Shown: positions 12,977-13,619 of the stretch, one piece after another
Position numbering within the stretch: the first letter of the stretch is position 1
Layout: every line of letters begins with the position of its first letter
Assembly (NCBI GenBank): GCA_947446625.1
Contig: CANFIE010000058.1
Coordinates: 1-13,619, forward strand
Length of the DNA stretch: 13,619 bases
Reading direction: 5' to 3'
DNA from: Acetobacteraceae bacterium
Lineage (GTDB): Bacteria; Pseudomonadota; Alphaproteobacteria; Acetobacterales; Acetobacteraceae
Notes under the pieces: model-generated
Seen by the model: the letters and a program-made list of their open reading frames with translations, nothing else
What the model was told of the DNA's origin: nothing
The model's database searches: none
Made by a program: the position numbers and the translations under genes

Positions 12977-13619
12977 ATGACCACGCAAATCGGCATGCTG
13001 CTGTTTCCGCGCCTGACCCAGTTGGATATGACCGGGCCGTTCGAGGTGTTTTCACGCCTGCCCGACAGCCAGGTGCGCCTGGTGTGGAAGGAAGCCGGGG
13101 CGGTGCGGGCCGATACCGGGATCATCATGCTGGCGGATACCGCGATGGCCGAATGCCCGCAGCTGGATGTGATCTGCATTCCCGGCGGCCCCGGCGTGGC
13201 GGCGCTGATGGAGGACCCCGAGGTGCTGGCGTTTCTGCGCGCCCAGGCACCGGGGGCGCGCTACGTCACCAGCGTTTGCACCGGCGCGCTGGTGCTGGGC
13301 GCGGCTGGGCTGTTGCAGGGCAAGCGGGCGACGACGCATTGGGCGAGCCATGACTTTCTGGCTGCGCTGGGCGCCACGCCGGTGGAGGCGCGGGTGGTGC
13401 GCGACGGCAATGTGCTGACCGGCGGCGGGGTGACGGCGGGGATTGATTTCGCGCTGACCCTGGCGGCCGAGATGGCCGGGCCGGCGGTGGCGCAGGCGAT
13501 TCAGCTGGCGATTGAATATGCGCCGGCGCCGCCCTTCAACGCCGGCACGCCGGCCACGGCACCGGCCGAGGTGCTGGCCATGGCCAAGCAGCGCGGCGCG
13601 GCGATGCGGGCGGACCGGG
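12977..13619 (+). CDS. inhA: Isonitrile hydratase-like DJ-1/PfpI protein (partial, runs off right edge)
   Basis: The first 214 codons of a DJ-1/PfpI superfamily protein run open to the window edge; isonitrile hydratases are about 228 residues, so little is missing. The family enzyme hydrates isonitriles to N-substituted formamides. The nucleophile elbow is TSVCTGALVLGAAGLL with C101 and T102. An acid sits at D17 (QLDMTGPFEVF) and another at E79 (LMEDPEV), positions that match those I recall as important in the Pseudomonas enzyme. ATTHW and PFNAGTP are also family-typical. The ATG at 12977 follows an AAAGGGAG ribosome site. It lies 45 bp after the DUF2064 gene on the same strand and could share its transcript. 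Other DJ-1-type hydrolases or GlxA-like proteins are the alternative, but no AraC-type domain is seen so far. Confidence 0.88.
   Translation, partial: MTTQIGMLLFPRLTQLDMTGPFEVFSRLPDSQVRLVWKEAGAVRADTGIIMLADTAMAECPQLDVICIPGGPGVAALMEDPEVLAFLRAQAPGARYVTSVCTGALVLGAAGLLQGKRATTHWASHDFLAALGATPVEARVVRDGNVLTGGGVTAGIDFALTLAAEMAGPAVAQAIQLAIEYAPAPPFNAGTPATAPAEVLAMAKQRGAAMRADR

Noticed and set aside
1..13619. A defence, toxin-antitoxin, phage or biosynthetic system
   Set aside because: Each gene was examined for such motifs and none was found. The gene set is ordinary metabolic and housekeeping, and only the repeats stand out.

Overview
The window is very GC-rich, with strong G/C bias at third codon positions, dense genes, short gaps and long antisense shadow frames. 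It looks like an alphaproteobacterial chromosome, most likely of the Acetobacteraceae (Roseomonas-like). That placement is an inference from gene style: twin-arginine-type signal peptides on solute-binding proteins, an orphan Bug-type receptor, a YqaA-type membrane protein, and TAGAGC-ended palindromic repeats of a kind common in alphaproteobacteria. There is no rRNA, tRNA, CRISPR array, plasmid or phage gene.

Layout, left to right. 1-112: a composite palindromic repeat, whose end supplies the stop codon of a Baeyer-Villiger-type flavin monooxygenase (109-1743, minus). Divergent from it are a membrane M48 metalloprotease (1921-2975, plus) with an apparent single-base frameshift in its tail, and a Bug/TctC-type periplasmic solute-binding protein (3011-3988, plus). 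4001-4158: three tandem 55-bp-period palindromic repeats, the third encoding the C-terminus of an MFS transporter (4137-5381, minus). A minus-strand cluster continues with an ABC-type substrate-binding protein (5460-6443) and a YqaA/DedA-like membrane protein (6458-7036). Divergent from these is a second MFS transporter (7198-8418, plus), followed by a small secreted protein of unknown function (8551-8985) and an Asp/Glu-racemase-superfamily protein (9000-9632). Convergent with these are rnhB (9693-10334, minus) and a PA0069-type radical SAM protein (10503-11618, minus). On the plus strand, an overlapping pair of rSAM/selenodomain-associated transferases (11710-12369 and 12362-12931) leads to an isonitrile hydratase-like DJ-1/PfpI protein that runs off the right edge (12977-13619).

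Functionally this is a mixed metabolic and housekeeping neighbourhood: oxidation of ketone-like compounds, uptake of small organic molecules by two receptors without partners, two permeases, membrane protein quality control, and removal of RNA from DNA. I see no defence island, secondary-metabolite cluster or other coherent new multi-gene system.

The most unusual content is the repeats. Two palindrome families recur: a 105-bp double hairpin present twice in inverted orientation about 10.3 kb apart, and a roughly 48-bp hairpin present five times, with a likely sixth diverged copy. They sit at gene ends, and in three genes the terminal TAG of the repeat is itself the stop codon. This fits small non-autonomous elements inserting at TA dinucleotides.
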